Below the pieces are notes generated by a model that worked only from the letters and a program-made list of their open reading frames with translations, had not been told where the DNA came from and ran no database searches. DNA of 64,000 nt from Acidimicrobiales bacterium. GTDB lineage: Bacteria; Actinomycetota; Acidimicrobiia; Acidimicrobiales; SZUA-35. Below, in pieces: positions 1 through 8,950 of this stretch. Position 1 is the first letter of the stretch. Each line of letters opens with the position of its first letter. The stretch is taken from NCBI GenBank assembly GCA_041394265.1, contig JAWKIO010000005.1, positions 1,612,001 to 1,676,000 on the forward strand, given 5' to 3'. A program made the translations under genes and the position numbers.

Positions 1-2717
1 TAGGCCTGCCCGGCGAAACGGAGCAGCGTGGCGACCCGTGTGGCGGTCGAAGCCTCAAGTTGACCGTTGTAGCGCCCGTCGCGCAACAGGGTGAAGAACG
101 AGGCTGCCTTGGGCTCCAGGTCGTTGGCGAACTGGTTGAACCACTCCTCGCCGGTCGCACCGACGAAGCCCTCGATGATGCCCCGGGCCTCGCGCAGCGG
201 GCGGGCCGACGCATCGATCGCAAGGGCTGCCTCGTAGCCGAACAAGTGGCCGACCACCGTGGACAACACGAACGCGAGCAGCGGGTGGGTCTCGGGGACG
301 AAGATCACGTCGAGCGCCCCGTTGAAGCGATTCTCGCCGTCGGTGGCGATGACGATCGGCGCGGCCTTGTGCGCTCGGAAGATCGCGACTTCCTTCGCGA
401 CGTCGTCGGCGTTCGACCCGACGAGTCCGGCGGCACACACGAGGATCAACGGCTCGGACGACAGATCGATGTGCTTCTTGTCTTCGGTGATGTCGCAGGC
501 GATGGACTTGTAGCAGAGCTCCGACAGCTTGATGCGAAGCTCGCGTGCCGCAACCGCGTTGGCGCCATTGCCGACCATTGCCCAGTAGCGGCGGCTCGGC
601 GCGTGCCGATCGGCGGCGGCGGCGATCTCCGGACGCTTGGCGAGCGTGGCAGTCATGGCCGCCGGGAGCGCACGCAGCCCGGCCAACACCGATTGGCGCT
701 CGGCGGCCGTTCGACCGGTCGCCTTGGTGCCGTCCGACGAACCGGCGCCCATCAGCTGCGACACACCCTCCGCCAGCAAGAAGCCGGCGGCGATCTGGGC
801 GTAGAACGCCTTGGTGGATGCCACGCTCATCTCGACGTCGCGACCATCGGAGGTGTAGAGAACACCGTCGGACTTGTCGACCAGGTCGCTGCCACGACGG
901 TTCACGATGGCGAGCACGATGGCGCCGCGTCCGTGCAGGAGGTCGACCGTCCGGTTCGTATCGGTCGTGGTGCCGGATTGGCTGATGGCGACGACGAGCA
1001 CATCGGACATGTCGTCGGCCAGCTGGAAGCCAGAGAGCTCGGTTGCGGTGATGGCCCGGACGGGGATGTTCATCCCCTCGAGCATCCACTCGAACGCAGA
1101 GGCGACGGCTTGGCCGGCGACGGCGGCGGTGCCCTGACCGATCACTTCGACCCGGCGGATCGAGCCGGACCGAAGGCGGGCAGCAACGGCGTCGTTCATG
1201 GTTTCATCGGGCAGACGCACGCTGAGCGTGCCGTCGGTCTCGATCAGACGGCCGCGCAGGGTCTTCGCGAACGAACCCGGCGATTCGGAGATCTCCTTGA
1301 GCAGGAAGTGAGGGGCGTCGCCTCGATCGATGTCACGGGTGGTGACCTCGGGGGTCTTCCACTCGACCTCGTCGACCGGAAGCTCGGTGCCGTCGTACGA
1401 CATGCGGCTCAGCCCGTTGCGATTACCGGCCATGGCGCCGCGGATCCGGATGATCTGCCCCTGGCTTCCCGTGGGGTTGTCGGGATCCGATGGGGTTTCG
1501 CCATCCATCCGCAGGTACAGGCTGGCGTCTTCGACGACGCCGTAGGGCTCGGAGGCGATCACGAACGCGTCTTCGGCCAGGCCGACGAACACACCCTGAC
1601 CCGAGCCACGGAGCGCGAGATGGAGGTCACCGGGCTCGGCCGTGGTCGAGATCCCGATGGCGACCGAGCCCTCGAACTGGGACACGGCCGAACGAACGGC
1701 CTCGTCGAGATCGAGTCCCTCGGCCAGACCGCGGGACACCATCGTGGGGATCACCTTGGCGTCGGTGGTGATCTCACCGGCGATCGCCAACTTCTCGAGG
1801 GCGATGAGGTCGGCGAAGTTGTCGACGTCGCCGTTGAGCGTGGCCGTGACGTAGGGAGCGTCGGTGCTTCCCACCTCGTCGGAGTTGACCGGGTGGGCAT
1901 TTGGCTCGGAGATGATGCCGACCGATGCCCAGCGGGTGTGCCCGAGCACGGTCACCTCGGCCGCCTCGTTGGCCAGCGCAGCAGCGAGCAATTCGTCGGA
2001 TGCGATACCGGCCCGCATCGCCTTGGTGTTGTCGCCAAGTTCGCCGATCTCGGCCGCCGCCTTGTAGACGAGGCTGAGGTGGCCGTCGGGGGTGCGGACG
2101 GCGCCGCTGGTGAAGAGCGGGTCGTTGGCGCGCTCGGTCATCAACGACGCGAACTGGGGATGCTCGAGGTCGAGACCGTGGTGCCGGACGAGCAGGTGAA
2201 GACCGGCGCTGTCGCGGCCACGTACCTCGAGCCGGTCGAGTGAGCTGAGGGCCTGTTGGATGCTCATGAACGCAGCAATGGCTGCGTCCGATGGTGAGGG
2301 GCCGGCCAGCGCAGCAACTTCGGTCGCCATGCGCAGACGGTCGCGCTCGATCGCCCAAGCACCATCCTTCGCTGCGATCAGTGCGGAGTTGATGGCCTCG
2401 AGATCGTGGTACTCGTGGCCATGGTCGAACAGGTGCTGCTCGATGGTGGCGAGACGATCGCCGATGAGGGCGATGTCGGAGGCGACGGTGGCCGCCAGAC
2501 CCTCATGCTGGAGCAGCGCTCGCAGCCCAGCCTCGCCCCGCAGCAGGTGGTCGACAGCGCCGAGTGCCTCGGCCGCCGAGGTCAGGCGGGCCGCCAGATC
2601 ATCGGCACCGGCCTCGGGAAGCGCCGACGTGGCGGCGGTGACGAGCTGCTGGATCTCGTCGGCCGCAGGGGTTGCCCGCTGGGTTCGACGACGGGCAATG
2701 GCGATGATGCCGCACAC
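1..2717 (-). CDS. glmS: GlmS-like glutamine:fructose-6-phosphate aminotransferase, large variant, 3' end outside window
   Basis: Probably makes glucosamine-6-phosphate for cell-wall precursors. It starts GTG at 2717, nine bases after a GAGGAGG ribosome site, and begins M-C-G-I-I-A-I, placing the class II amidotransferase Cys at residue 2. The next family motif, RGRDSAG (RGYDSAG in usual GlmS), appears only near residue 166 instead of about 26, so roughly 140 Ala/Leu-rich residues are inserted. HTRWAS, NGDVDN, HFLLKEISE and two SIS sugar-isomerase domains (AISQSGTTTDT, EMSVASTKAF) follow. At least 905 residues lie in the window with no stop; GlmS is usually about 610. The last visible codon starts TA, so the stop may be at the edge. 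It lies just downstream of glmM, which supports the role. A specialised GlmS paralogue is the alternative. Confidence 0.82.
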   Translation of the reverse strand, partial: MCGIIAIARRRTQRATPAADEIQQLVTAATSALPEAGADDLAARLTSAAEALGAVDHLLRGEAGLRALLQHEGLAATVASDIALIGDRLATIEQHLFDHGHEYHDLEAINSALIAAKDGAWAIERDRLRMATEVAALAGPSPSDAAIAAFMSIQQALSSLDRLEVRGRDSAGLHLLVRHHGLDLEHPQFASLMTERANDPLFTSGAVRTPDGHLSLVYKAAAEIGELGDNTKAMRAGIASDELLAAALANEAAEVTVLGHTRWASVGIISEPNAHPVNSDEVGSTDAPYVTATLNGDVDNFADLIALEKLAIAGEITTDAKVIPTMVSRGLAEGLDLDEAVRSAVSQFEGSVAIGISTTAEPGDLHLALRGSGQGVFVGLAEDAFVIASEPYGVVEDASLYLRMDGETPSDPDNPTGSQGQIIRIRGAMAGNRNGLSRMSYDGTELPVDEVEWKTPEVTTRDIDRGDAPHFLLKEISESPGSFAKTLRGRLIETDGTLSVRLPDETMNDAVAARLRSGSIRRVEVIGQGTAAVAGQAVASAFEWMLEGMNIPVRAITATELSGFQLADDMSDVLVVAISQSGTTTDTNRTVDLLHGRGAIVLAIVNRRGSDLVDKSDGVLYTSDGRDVEMSVASTKAFYAQIAAGFLLAEGVSQLMGAGSSDGTKATGRTAAERQSVLAGLRALPAAMTATLAKRPEIAAAADRHAPSRRYWAMVGNGANAVAARELRIKLSELCYKSIACDITEDKKHIDLSSEPLILVCAAGLVGSNADDVAKEVAIFRAHKAAPIVIATDGENRFNGALDVIFVPETHPLLAFVLSTVVGHLFGYEAALAIDASARPLREARGIIEGFVGATGEEWFNQFANDLEPKAASFFTLLRDGRYNGQLEASTATRVATLLRFAGQA

Positions 2718-2818
2718 AGAAATCGGCCTCCTCAATAGGGTCCGTACCCAGTATGGATCGGCTGATCTTCCCTGCCCCTGAGTCGATGTAGGCAATCGGC
2801 CTCATCGGGGCGGCGAGT

Positions 2819-4165
2819 TCATCCTCCGGTAACGAACGACTGGGTGGTTTGCACCAGTTGGGCGCAGATCCGTTCCGCAGTTGCCGCATCGAGATGTTCG
2901 ACCATGACGCGAATGAGCGGCTCGGTGCCCGATGCTCGCACCAGCACTCGACCCTGCGTTCCCAGCTCCGCCTCCGCCGCCTCGATGTGCGGCGAGAGCT
3001 TGGCGAGCAGCTCAGGGTCGCGTGCGGGGAGCCGGACGTTCTTGAGAACCTGCGGGACCGTACTCATGGCGTTCGAGGCCAGCTCGGCAAGCGACGACCC
3101 CGACCGCACGACGGCATCGGCAAGCTGGGCCGCCGCCAGTACGCCATCGCCGGTCGTGGCAAGATCCCGGCAGATCACGTGACCCGATTGCTCACCACCG
3201 AGCGAGAAGTTGCCGGCGTCGAGCTCGGCCAGCACGTAGCGGTCACCGACGCCGGTCTGGCGTACCTCGATGCCCGCCTCACGCATCGCAAGGTGGAGTC
3301 CGAGATTGCTCATGACCGTGACGACGAGGGTGTTGTGGCGCAAACGCCCGCTCGCGGCCCAATCGTTGGCGAGAATGGCCAAGATGTGGTCGCCATCGAC
3401 GATGGCGCCGGTGTGATCGACGGCGATGAGGCGATCGGCATCGCCGTCGAAGGCGAGCCCCATGTCGGCCGAGTGCTCGACGACCGCCGCCTGCAGCGCC
3501 GCCGGGCTGGTCGAGCCACGTTCGAGGTTGATGTTCAAACCATCCGGCTCGTTTCCGATCACCGTGACGTGAGCACCAAGCTCTTCGAAGACCATTGGCC
3601 CCACGATGCTCGCCGCGCCGTTCGCACCGTCGAGCACGACCCGAGCGCCGTCGAGCTTGCGCCCGCCCAGCGACTCGACGACCGAATGGACCCAGTCGTC
3701 GCATGGATCGTGCGAGGTGATCTCGCCGACTCCAGCACCGGTGGGTGCCGCCGTGGTGTTCGCACCGTCGGTGAGGATGGCGTGGAACCGGGCTTGGATG
3801 TCGGCTTCGGCCGCGTCGGACAACTTGATGCCGCCGGCGGCGAAGAGCTTGATGCCGTTGTCGGCGAAGGGATTGTGCGACGCCGAGATCATGGCGCCGG
3901 GCAACTGCCGCTCGGCGCAGACCCAGGCCACGGTGGGCGTCGGCACCACGCCCAACAACTCGACCGATGCGCCACTGGCCGCCAGCCCTGCCGCCAGCGC
4001 GGCTTCGAGCATCGGCCCCGACCGGCGGGGGTCACGGCCGATCACGAACGTGTCGCCGCCCAAAACGCCAGCGGCGGCACGGCCGAGGGCCAGTGCCACC
4101 TCTGGGGTCAGATCAGTATTGGCGACTCCACGTACCCCATCGGTACCGAACGACGGAAGCACCAT
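2819..4165 (-). CDS. glmM: Phosphoglucosamine mutase
   Basis: Converts glucosamine-6-phosphate to glucosamine-1-phosphate in the cytoplasm, the step before UDP-GlcNAc synthesis. The 448-residue protein has the normal GlmM length. It starts with FGTDGVRG, carries the phosphoserine loop ISASHNP (Ser96), the Mg-binding DGDADR loop near residue 240, the sugar-binding GEQSGH motif, and the C-terminal phosphate-binding RASGTEPLIRVM. It lies 15 bases after rpsI and about 100 bases before the GlmS-like gene, so consecutive steps of the pathway are side by side. Confidence 0.97.
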   Translation of the reverse strand: MVLPSFGTDGVRGVANTDLTPEVALALGRAAAGVLGGDTFVIGRDPRRSGPMLEAALAAGLAASGASVELLGVVPTPTVAWVCAERQLPGAMISASHNPFADNGIKLFAAGGIKLSDAAEADIQARFHAILTDGANTTAAPTGAGVGEITSHDPCDDWVHSVVESLGGRKLDGARVVLDGANGAASIVGPMVFEELGAHVTVIGNEPDGLNINLERGSTSPAALQAAVVEHSADMGLAFDGDADRLIAVDHTGAIVDGDHILAILANDWAASGRLRHNTLVVTVMSNLGLHLAMREAGIEVRQTGVGDRYVLAELDAGNFSLGGEQSGHVICRDLATTGDGVLAAAQLADAVVRSGSSLAELASNAMSTVPQVLKNVRLPARDPELLAKLSPHIEAAEAELGTQGRVLVRASGTEPLIRVMVEHLDAATAERICAQLVQTTQSFVTGG

Positions 4166-4180
4166 CGGAGCGAGCGCAGC

Positions 4181-4570
4181 TCAGCGCTTGGAGTACTGCG
4201 GCGCCTTACGGGCCTTCTTGAGGCCGTACTTCTTCGATTCCTTCTTGCGGGGATCACGGGTGAGCAGGCCTTCGGCCTTCACCGCGGTGCGGCATTCCGG
4301 GTCGAGGGAGATCAGCGCACGAGCGATGCCGAGGCGGAAGGCGCCAGCCTGACCCGAGAGACCACCACCATCGAGGGTGACGTCGATGTCGTAGGCCTCT
4401 TCGGTCTCGGTGACCCGCAGGGGCTCGGTGATGAGCCGGCGGTGCACCGCAGAGGGGAAGTAGTCATCGAACGCCCGGCCATTGGCGGTGATCGTGCCGC
4501 TACCGGCGGACACACGAACACGAGCGACAGCCTGCTTGCGCCGGCCGGTGGTCTGGATCAAAGAAGCCAT
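4181..4570 (-). CDS. rpsI: Ribosomal protein S9 (uS9)
   Basis: Small-subunit protein whose C-terminal tail reaches the P-site tRNA. The 129 residues start near TTGRRKQAVARVR and end in the basic tail KKYGLKKARKAPQYSKR, with the invariant final SKR. It follows rplM by 4 bases; the L13-S9 pair is an almost universal bacterial operon. Confidence 0.98.
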   Translation of the reverse strand: MASLIQTTGRRKQAVARVRVSAGSGTITANGRAFDDYFPSAVHRRLITEPLRVTETEEAYDIDVTLDGGGLSGQAGAFRLGIARALISLDPECRTAVKAEGLLTRDPRKKESKKYGLKKARKAPQYSKR

Positions 4571-4574
4571 GGTG

Positions 4575-5027
4575 TCACTTCACCTCTCGGCGTGCGCCGG
4601 GAATCTCGAGAACGGTCGGCGACTGGGCGCCGTGGGGGTGCTCCGGGCCTGCGTAGACCTTGAGCTTGGTGGCCATCTGGCTACCGAGCCGGTTCTTCGG
4701 CAGCATGCCGGTGATCGACTTACGGACCGTGTCGGCCGGGCGCTTGCCCAGCGACTCGGCATAGCTCAGCGAGGTGAGACCACCCGGATAGCCGGAGTGA
4801 CGGTGCACCTGCTTCTTCGACGCCTTGTCGGAGGTGAGCACGATCTTCGAAGCATTGACGACGATCACGTGATCGCCCATGTCCATGTGGGGGGCGAAGG
4901 TCGGCTTGTGCTTCCCCCGCAGGATGCGAGCGACCTCGGTGGCCATACGACCGAGGGTCATACCCTCGGCATCGACCACGAACCACTGGCGGTCGATCTC
5001 GGATTTCTTCGGTGAGTACGTCTTCAC
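4575..5027 (-). CDS. rplM: Ribosomal protein L13 (uL13)
   Basis: Early-assembling large-subunit protein. The start is set at GTG 5027, giving VKTYSPKKSEIDRQWFVVDA and 150 residues, the usual L13 length. The frame stays open upstream to 5108, but those extra residues have no L13 counterpart and run toward the repeat block. Family motifs DHVIVVNA, HSGYPGG and GMLPKN are present. It is co-transcribed with rpsI. The upstream spacer (5028-5334) holds a 93-bp direct repeat. Confidence 0.95.
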   Translation of the reverse strand: MKTYSPKKSEIDRQWFVVDAEGMTLGRMATEVARILRGKHKPTFAPHMDMGDHVIVVNASKIVLTSDKASKKQVHRHSGYPGGLTSLSYAESLGKRPADTVRKSITGMLPKNRLGSQMATKLKVYAGPEHPHGAQSPTVLEIPGARREVK

Positions 5028-5121
5028 GGGGTACCTGCAGTCTTGACAGCAAAAGCCGGGCCGAAACAGCCGAAGAGCAAGCATAGGGTCGCGCGCTGCC
5101 CGTCCCAACCGTGCTATGTCC

Positions 5122-5329
5122 CTTTCGACCGACTTCGTCGATCGGGCCGCCGGCCACCCAAGTCAAACGCCCGAAACGGCGCTCCTCCGTCGCAACCGTG
5201 CAACACCTCAGCCGCTTTCGACCGACTTCGTCGATCGGGCCGCCGGCCACCCAAGTCAAACGCCCGAAACGGCGCTCCTCCGTCGCAACCGTGCAACAGC
5301 GAGCCCATTCGACCGACTTCGTCGATCGG
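5122..5329. repeat. 93-bp direct repeat, two copies plus a partial third
   Basis: The 307-base spacer between truA and rplM is mostly repeat. Copy 1 starts at 5122 and copy 2 at 5215 (period 93); the first 84 or so bases of each match. A third partial copy of about 22 bases begins at 5308, and a fragment of the unit end lies at 5101-5114. Each unit carries CGACTTCGTCG, which on the minus strand is a short stem closed by a GAA loop. Frames through the block stay open because of its composition, but no protein family is recognisable, so it is treated as non-coding. Confidence 0.9.
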
Positions 5330-5334
5330 ATCGT

Positions 5335-6159
5335 TCAGGAGCGGGCGAACGGGTCGTCGGGATAGACGACCGACCACAGGGTGAGACCGTGGGGCGGTGC
5401 AGGAGAGACCGCAGCGTTGCGATCGCGGGCAGCCAACACGCCGAGCAGCTCGCCGGCCGACCGGCGCCCCTTGCCGACGGCCACGTGGAAACCGACGATG
5501 CTGCGGACCATCTGATGACAGAACGCCGATCCGTCGATCTCGAAGCGAAGGACACCGTCGCCGAGGTCGGTCCAATGGGCCCGGGTCACACGACGCACGA
5601 GTGACACCTCGGTGCCATCGTCGCTCTTCGGCCGGCGGCAGAACGACGCGAAGTCGTGCTCTCCGATGATCGGGTCGCAAGCCAGACGCATCGAGGCCAC
5701 GTTCAGCGGCTCGGGCACCCACCACATCGTGTCGGCGTGGAACGGGCTCGGGTGCTCGGTGTTCAGGACATAGAAGCGGTAGCTGCGTCCGGTCGCAGAG
5801 AACCGAGCGCTGAAGTCGTCGGACACCAGCCGGGCGTCTCGGCACACGACCTCCGGTTGGAGCCCCACGTTGATCACCCGAGTGATTCGCTCGGGGTCGG
5901 CTTTGGCCTCGGGAACGTCGAGAGAGAGCACCTGACCCCAGGCGTGGACGCCGGCGTCGGTACGGCCCGACATCACGATGTCGGGGTGATAGCCGAGGAA
6001 CGGACGCAGGGTGTCGGCGATCTCGCCGACGACGGTGCGGACGCCGGCATTCGGCGCCAGCCCACGGAAACGTCCGCCGTGGTAGGCGATCAGCAGCGCA
6101 ACGCGAACGAGCGGACCCTGAGGTCCGCTCGTTTCGGGAAAGAGACTCAGCGTTTCCAC
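5335..6159 (-). CDS. truA: tRNA pseudouridine(38-40) synthase TruA
   Basis: Isomerises uridines 38-40 in the tRNA anticodon arm. The 274-residue product has the TruA core: AYHGGRFRG near the N-terminus, the catalytic-Asp motif GRTDAGVHA, an FSARFSATGRSYRF segment and FCHQMVRSIVG near the C-terminus. The GTG start at 6159 gives about 18 residues before the conserved core; an internal GTG just before VALLIAYHGG is an alternative. It follows rplQ, as in many bacteria. Confidence 0.95.
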   Translation of the reverse strand: METLSLFPETSGPQGPLVRVALLIAYHGGRFRGLAPNAGVRTVVGEIADTLRPFLGYHPDIVMSGRTDAGVHAWGQVLSLDVPEAKADPERITRVINVGLQPEVVCRDARLVSDDFSARFSATGRSYRFYVLNTEHPSPFHADTMWWVPEPLNVASMRLACDPIIGEHDFASFCRRPKSDDGTEVSLVRRVTRAHWTDLGDGVLRFEIDGSAFCHQMVRSIVGFHVAVGKGRRSAGELLGVLAARDRNAAVSPAPPHGLTLWSVVYPDDPFARS

Positions 6160-6217
6160 GTCGGTGAGATGGTCGCTGCCGTGACGCTAGGTCATCGTCG
6201 GCGGGGCGCCGACGAGG

Positions 6218-6571
6218 TCAGACCAGCTCGATGCGCGCCATCGGCGCGTTGTCACCCGCTCGTTGACCGATCTTGAGGATCCGGGTGTAGCCCCCGGGCC
6301 GATCGGCATAACGAGGACCGACGTCGTCGAACAACTTGGTGGTCATCTCCACGTCGCCGAGGTACGACAGCACCTGACGGTAGTTGTGGAGACCACCCTT
6401 CTTCGACTTGGTGATGATGCGCTCGGCGATGGGGCGCATGGCCTTCGCCTTGGCCTCGGTGGTGACGATGCCCTCGGCGGCGACCAGCGACGCAACGAGG
6501 TTCGCCATCATCAGCTTCTGGTGTTGTGCAGAGCCGCCGAATCGGCGGGCCTTGCGGGGACGTCCTTGCAT
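6218..6571 (-). CDS. rplQ: Ribosomal protein L17 (bL17)
   Basis: Large-subunit protein near the peptide exit tunnel. The 117 residues carry the L17 hallmarks: an N-terminal basic RKARRFG segment, HQKLMMANLVASLV, TTEAKAKAMRPIAER and a GGYTRILKIGQRAGDNAPMA-type end. It lies 2 bases after rpoA, the standard end of the alpha operon. Confidence 0.97.
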   Translation of the reverse strand: MQGRPRKARRFGGSAQHQKLMMANLVASLVAAEGIVTTEAKAKAMRPIAERIITKSKKGGLHNYRQVLSYLGDVEMTTKLFDDVGPRYADRPGGYTRILKIGQRAGDNAPMARIELV

Positions 6572-6573
6572 CG

Positions 6574-7515
6574 TCAGCTCCTGGATCCACGAAGCGACAG
6601 GCCACGCTCGTCGAGCTTGGCGATCACTTCGTCGAGGGACTTCTGGCCGAAGTTGGTGATGGCCAGCAAGTCGTCTTCGGTCTTGGTCAACAGTTCCCCG
6701 ATGCTGTTCACCTGCGCACGCTTGAGGCAGTTGCGCGGGCGCTCGGACAGGTCGAGGTCTTCGATCGGCAGATCGAGGTCGGGCGAACCCGACGCAGCGG
6801 CGGGTGCTTCGCCCAGGGTGAGGCCCTCGGGCTCGTCGCTCATCTCTTCGACCAGCTGCACCAACGAGCGCAGGGTCGCACCGGCCGAGGCCAGCGATTC
6901 ACGAGGCGAAATGGCGCCATCGGTCTCGATCTCGAGAATGAGGCGGTCGTAGTTGGTGGACTGCTCGACGCGGGTCGGCTCGACAGTGATCGAGACCCGA
7001 CGGATCGGGCTGAAGATCGCGTCGATCGGGATGACGCCGATGACGGTGTTGTTGGTCGCGCGGTCCGAACCGATCCAGCCGCGGCCACGCTCGACCACGA
7101 GATCGATCGCGATGCGACCCTTGCCGTCGAGCTTGGCGAGGTGGATGTCGCCGTTGAGCAACTCGACCTCGGGAGGGCACGCGATGTCGGCAGCCGTGAC
7201 GTCGCCGGGGCCGCGGGCATCGAGTCGCAGCGTGGCGGGCTCGTCGCTCGTGCTGGTGACGACGATGTCCTTGAGGTTCAAGATGATGTCGGTGACGTCT
7301 TCGACCACACCGGGCAGGGTGTCGAACTCGTGCAGGGCGTCATCGAACCGGACACTGGTGATGGCGGCGCCAGGAACCGAGGACAGCAGCGTGCGACGAA
7401 GCGAGTTCCCGAGCGTGTGACCGAAGCCAGGCTCGAGAGGGCCAATCGCAAAGCGACCGGTGTTCGATTCGCCGTCGTCGAGTTGCTCCACGGTGGGGCG
7501 CTGAATGATCAGCAT
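6574..7515 (-). CDS. rpoA: RNA polymerase alpha subunit
   Basis: Forms the dimer on which RNA polymerase assembles, and contacts upstream promoter DNA. The start is set at ATG 7515 (MLIIQRPTVEQL), giving 313 residues. The N-terminal domain has the GFGHTLGNSLRRTLLSS dimer motif, then an acidic linker, then the C-terminal domain ERPRNCLKRAQVNSIGELL with TNFGQKSLDEV. The frame is open upstream over the rpsD end, but that stretch is unrelated Ser/Arg-rich sequence. It sits between rpsD and rplQ in the alpha operon. Confidence 0.97.
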   Translation of the reverse strand: MLIIQRPTVEQLDDGESNTGRFAIGPLEPGFGHTLGNSLRRTLLSSVPGAAITSVRFDDALHEFDTLPGVVEDVTDIILNLKDIVVTSTSDEPATLRLDARGPGDVTAADIACPPEVELLNGDIHLAKLDGKGRIAIDLVVERGRGWIGSDRATNNTVIGVIPIDAIFSPIRRVSITVEPTRVEQSTNYDRLILEIETDGAISPRESLASAGATLRSLVQLVEEMSDEPEGLTLGEAPAAASGSPDLDLPIEDLDLSERPRNCLKRAQVNSIGELLTKTEDDLLAITNFGQKSLDEVIAKLDERGLSLRGSRS

Positions 7516-7549
7516 GGTGGGATTCCTTCCGGCCAGCTCGGGCGAGGGA

Positions 7550-8170
7550 CTACTTCGAGTACAGCTCGACGATGAGCTGCTCACGCAGCGGAACGTCGAT
7601 CTGCTCACGCAGGGGTTCGCTGTACACGGTGACCGAGGTGCCGTCGGCAGCCCGGTCGAGCCATGCGGGGGGCGTGCGATCGAGCACGTCCCGGTTCCAC
7701 TGGATGACGGCGTTCTCGCGGGTCTTCTCCTTGAACTCCACCACGTCGCCCTTGCGGACTCGGTAAGAGGGGATGTTGACACGCTTGCCGTTGACCTTGA
7801 TGTGGCCGTGGCTCACGAACTGGCGGGCCTGGGCCCGGGTCGAGCACAGCCCGGCGCGGTAGACCACGTTGTCGAGGCGGAGCTCGAGGAAGCGCAGCAT
7901 GTTCTCACCGGTGACACCGGGGCGACGCTGGGCTTCGTCATAGATCTTGCGGAACTGACGCTCGGTCAGACCGTAGGCGAAGCGGGCCTTCTGCTTCTCC
8001 TGGAGCTGGAAGAGATACTCGGTGTTGTTGTTGCCCCGGCGGCGGGTGCGACCGTGCACGCCCGGCGGATACGGCCGCTTCTCGAGTGCCTGGGCTTCAC
8101 CCCGCGTGTCGAAGATGTTGGTGCCAAGGCGGCGAGAGATGCGAGCGCGGGGCCCGGTGTAACGCGACAT
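7550..8170 (-). CDS. rpsD: Ribosomal protein S4 (uS4)
   Basis: Primary 16S rRNA-binding protein that nucleates the small-subunit body. The 206 residues start MSRYTGPRARISRRLG and contain LRLDNVVYR and the S4 RNA-binding segment ARQFVSHGHIKVNG. It lacks the zinc-binding Cys cluster found in some S4 proteins. It follows rpsK by 3 bases in the alpha operon. Confidence 0.98.
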   Translation of the reverse strand: MSRYTGPRARISRRLGTNIFDTRGEAQALEKRPYPPGVHGRTRRRGNNNTEYLFQLQEKQKARFAYGLTERQFRKIYDEAQRRPGVTGENMLRFLELRLDNVVYRAGLCSTRAQARQFVSHGHIKVNGKRVNIPSYRVRKGDVVEFKEKTRENAVIQWNRDVLDRTPPAWLDRAADGTSVTVYSEPLREQIDVPLREQLIVELYSK

Positions 8171-8173
8171 TGA

Positions 8174-8572
8174 TCAAACCCTCCGACGCTTCGGCGGCCG
8201 GCAGCCGTTGTGGGGAACCGGGGTGACGTCTTTGATGCCCGTCACTTCGATCCCGCTGTTCTGAATGGAGCGGATGGCGGTCTCGCGGCCAGAGCCCGGA
8301 CCCTTCACCTGGACGTCGACCTTGCGGACGCCGTGCTCCATGGCCCGGCGAGCGGCGGCTTCGGCGGCCATCTGGGCGGCATACGGGGTGCTCTTGCGAG
8401 ACCCCTTGAAGCCGACGTTGCCGGCCGAGGCCCACGACAGCACGTTGCCGTCCTGGTCGGTGATGGCAACGATGGTGTTGTTGAAGCTCGACTTGATGTG
8501 CGCAACGCCGTGCGAGACGTTCTTGCGCTCTTTCTTGCGAGGCCGCCGGCCTCCGGAACTTGGCTTGGCCAT
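8174..8572 (-). CDS. rpsK: Ribosomal protein S11 (uS11)
   Basis: Platform protein next to the mRNA exit site. The 132 residues include GVAHIKSSFNNTIV, GFKGSRKSTPYAAQ and the conserved C-terminal end VTPVPHNGCRPPKRRRV. Spacing to rpsM and rpsD is 2-3 bases, as expected for translational coupling within the alpha operon. Confidence 0.98.
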   Translation of the reverse strand: MAKPSSGGRRPRKKERKNVSHGVAHIKSSFNNTIVAITDQDGNVLSWASAGNVGFKGSRKSTPYAAQMAAEAAARRAMEHGVRKVDVQVKGPGSGRETAIRSIQNSGIEVTGIKDVTPVPHNGCRPPKRRRV

Positions 8573-8574
8573 GT

Positions 8575-8949
8575 CTACTTTGCCTTCTTCTTGCCGGCGA
8601 CGGTGCGCTTCGGGCCCTTGCGGGTGCGGGCATTGGTCTGGGTGCGCTGACCGCGGACCGGCAGGCCCTTGCGGTGACGGATGCCCTGGTGGCTTCCGAT
8701 CTCCATCTTGCGCTTGATGTCTTGTGACACCCCGCGCCGGAGGTCACCCTCGGTCTTCACGTTGGCGTCGATGTCGGCACGGATGGCCATGACCTCGGCT
8801 TCGGTCAGGTCCTTGACCCGAGTCGTGGCGTCGACACCCGTGCGGTCGAGCACCTCGCTCGCCGTGGTGCGGCCTACGCCGAAGATGTAGGTGAGGGAGA
8901 TGCCCACCTGCTTGTCGCGTGGAATATCAACGCCGGCGATGCGTGCCAT
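8575..8949 (-). CDS. rpsM: Ribosomal protein S13 (uS13)
   Basis: Head protein that contacts P-site tRNA and bridges to the large subunit. The 124 residues start MARIAGVDIPRDKQVGISLTYIFG (quoted here in part) and end with the basic segment around RGQRTQTNARTRKGPKRT. It starts 1 base after the end of rpmJ. Confidence 0.98.
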   Translation of the reverse strand: MARIAGVDIPRDKQVGISLTYIFGVGRTTASEVLDRTGVDATTRVKDLTEAEVMAIRADIDANVKTEGDLRRGVSQDIKRKMEIGSHQGIRHRKGLPVRGQRTQTNARTRKGPKRTVAGKKKAK

Positions 8950-8950
8950 A

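Noticed and set aside
60..2243. Very long plus-strand open frame of 727 codons opposite the GlmS-like gene; similar ones opposite rpoB (40860-44093), rpoC, coxL and acs
   Set aside because: They are antisense to clearly conserved genes, have no recognisable domains and show the Arg/Asp/Gly/His bias expected from the opposite strand of GC-rich codons.
5043..5384. Repetitive small proteins from frames through the 93-bp repeat and the 75-bp array
   Set aside because: Frames are open on both strands because of base composition and repetition, with no ribosome site or family match; treated as non-coding repeats.
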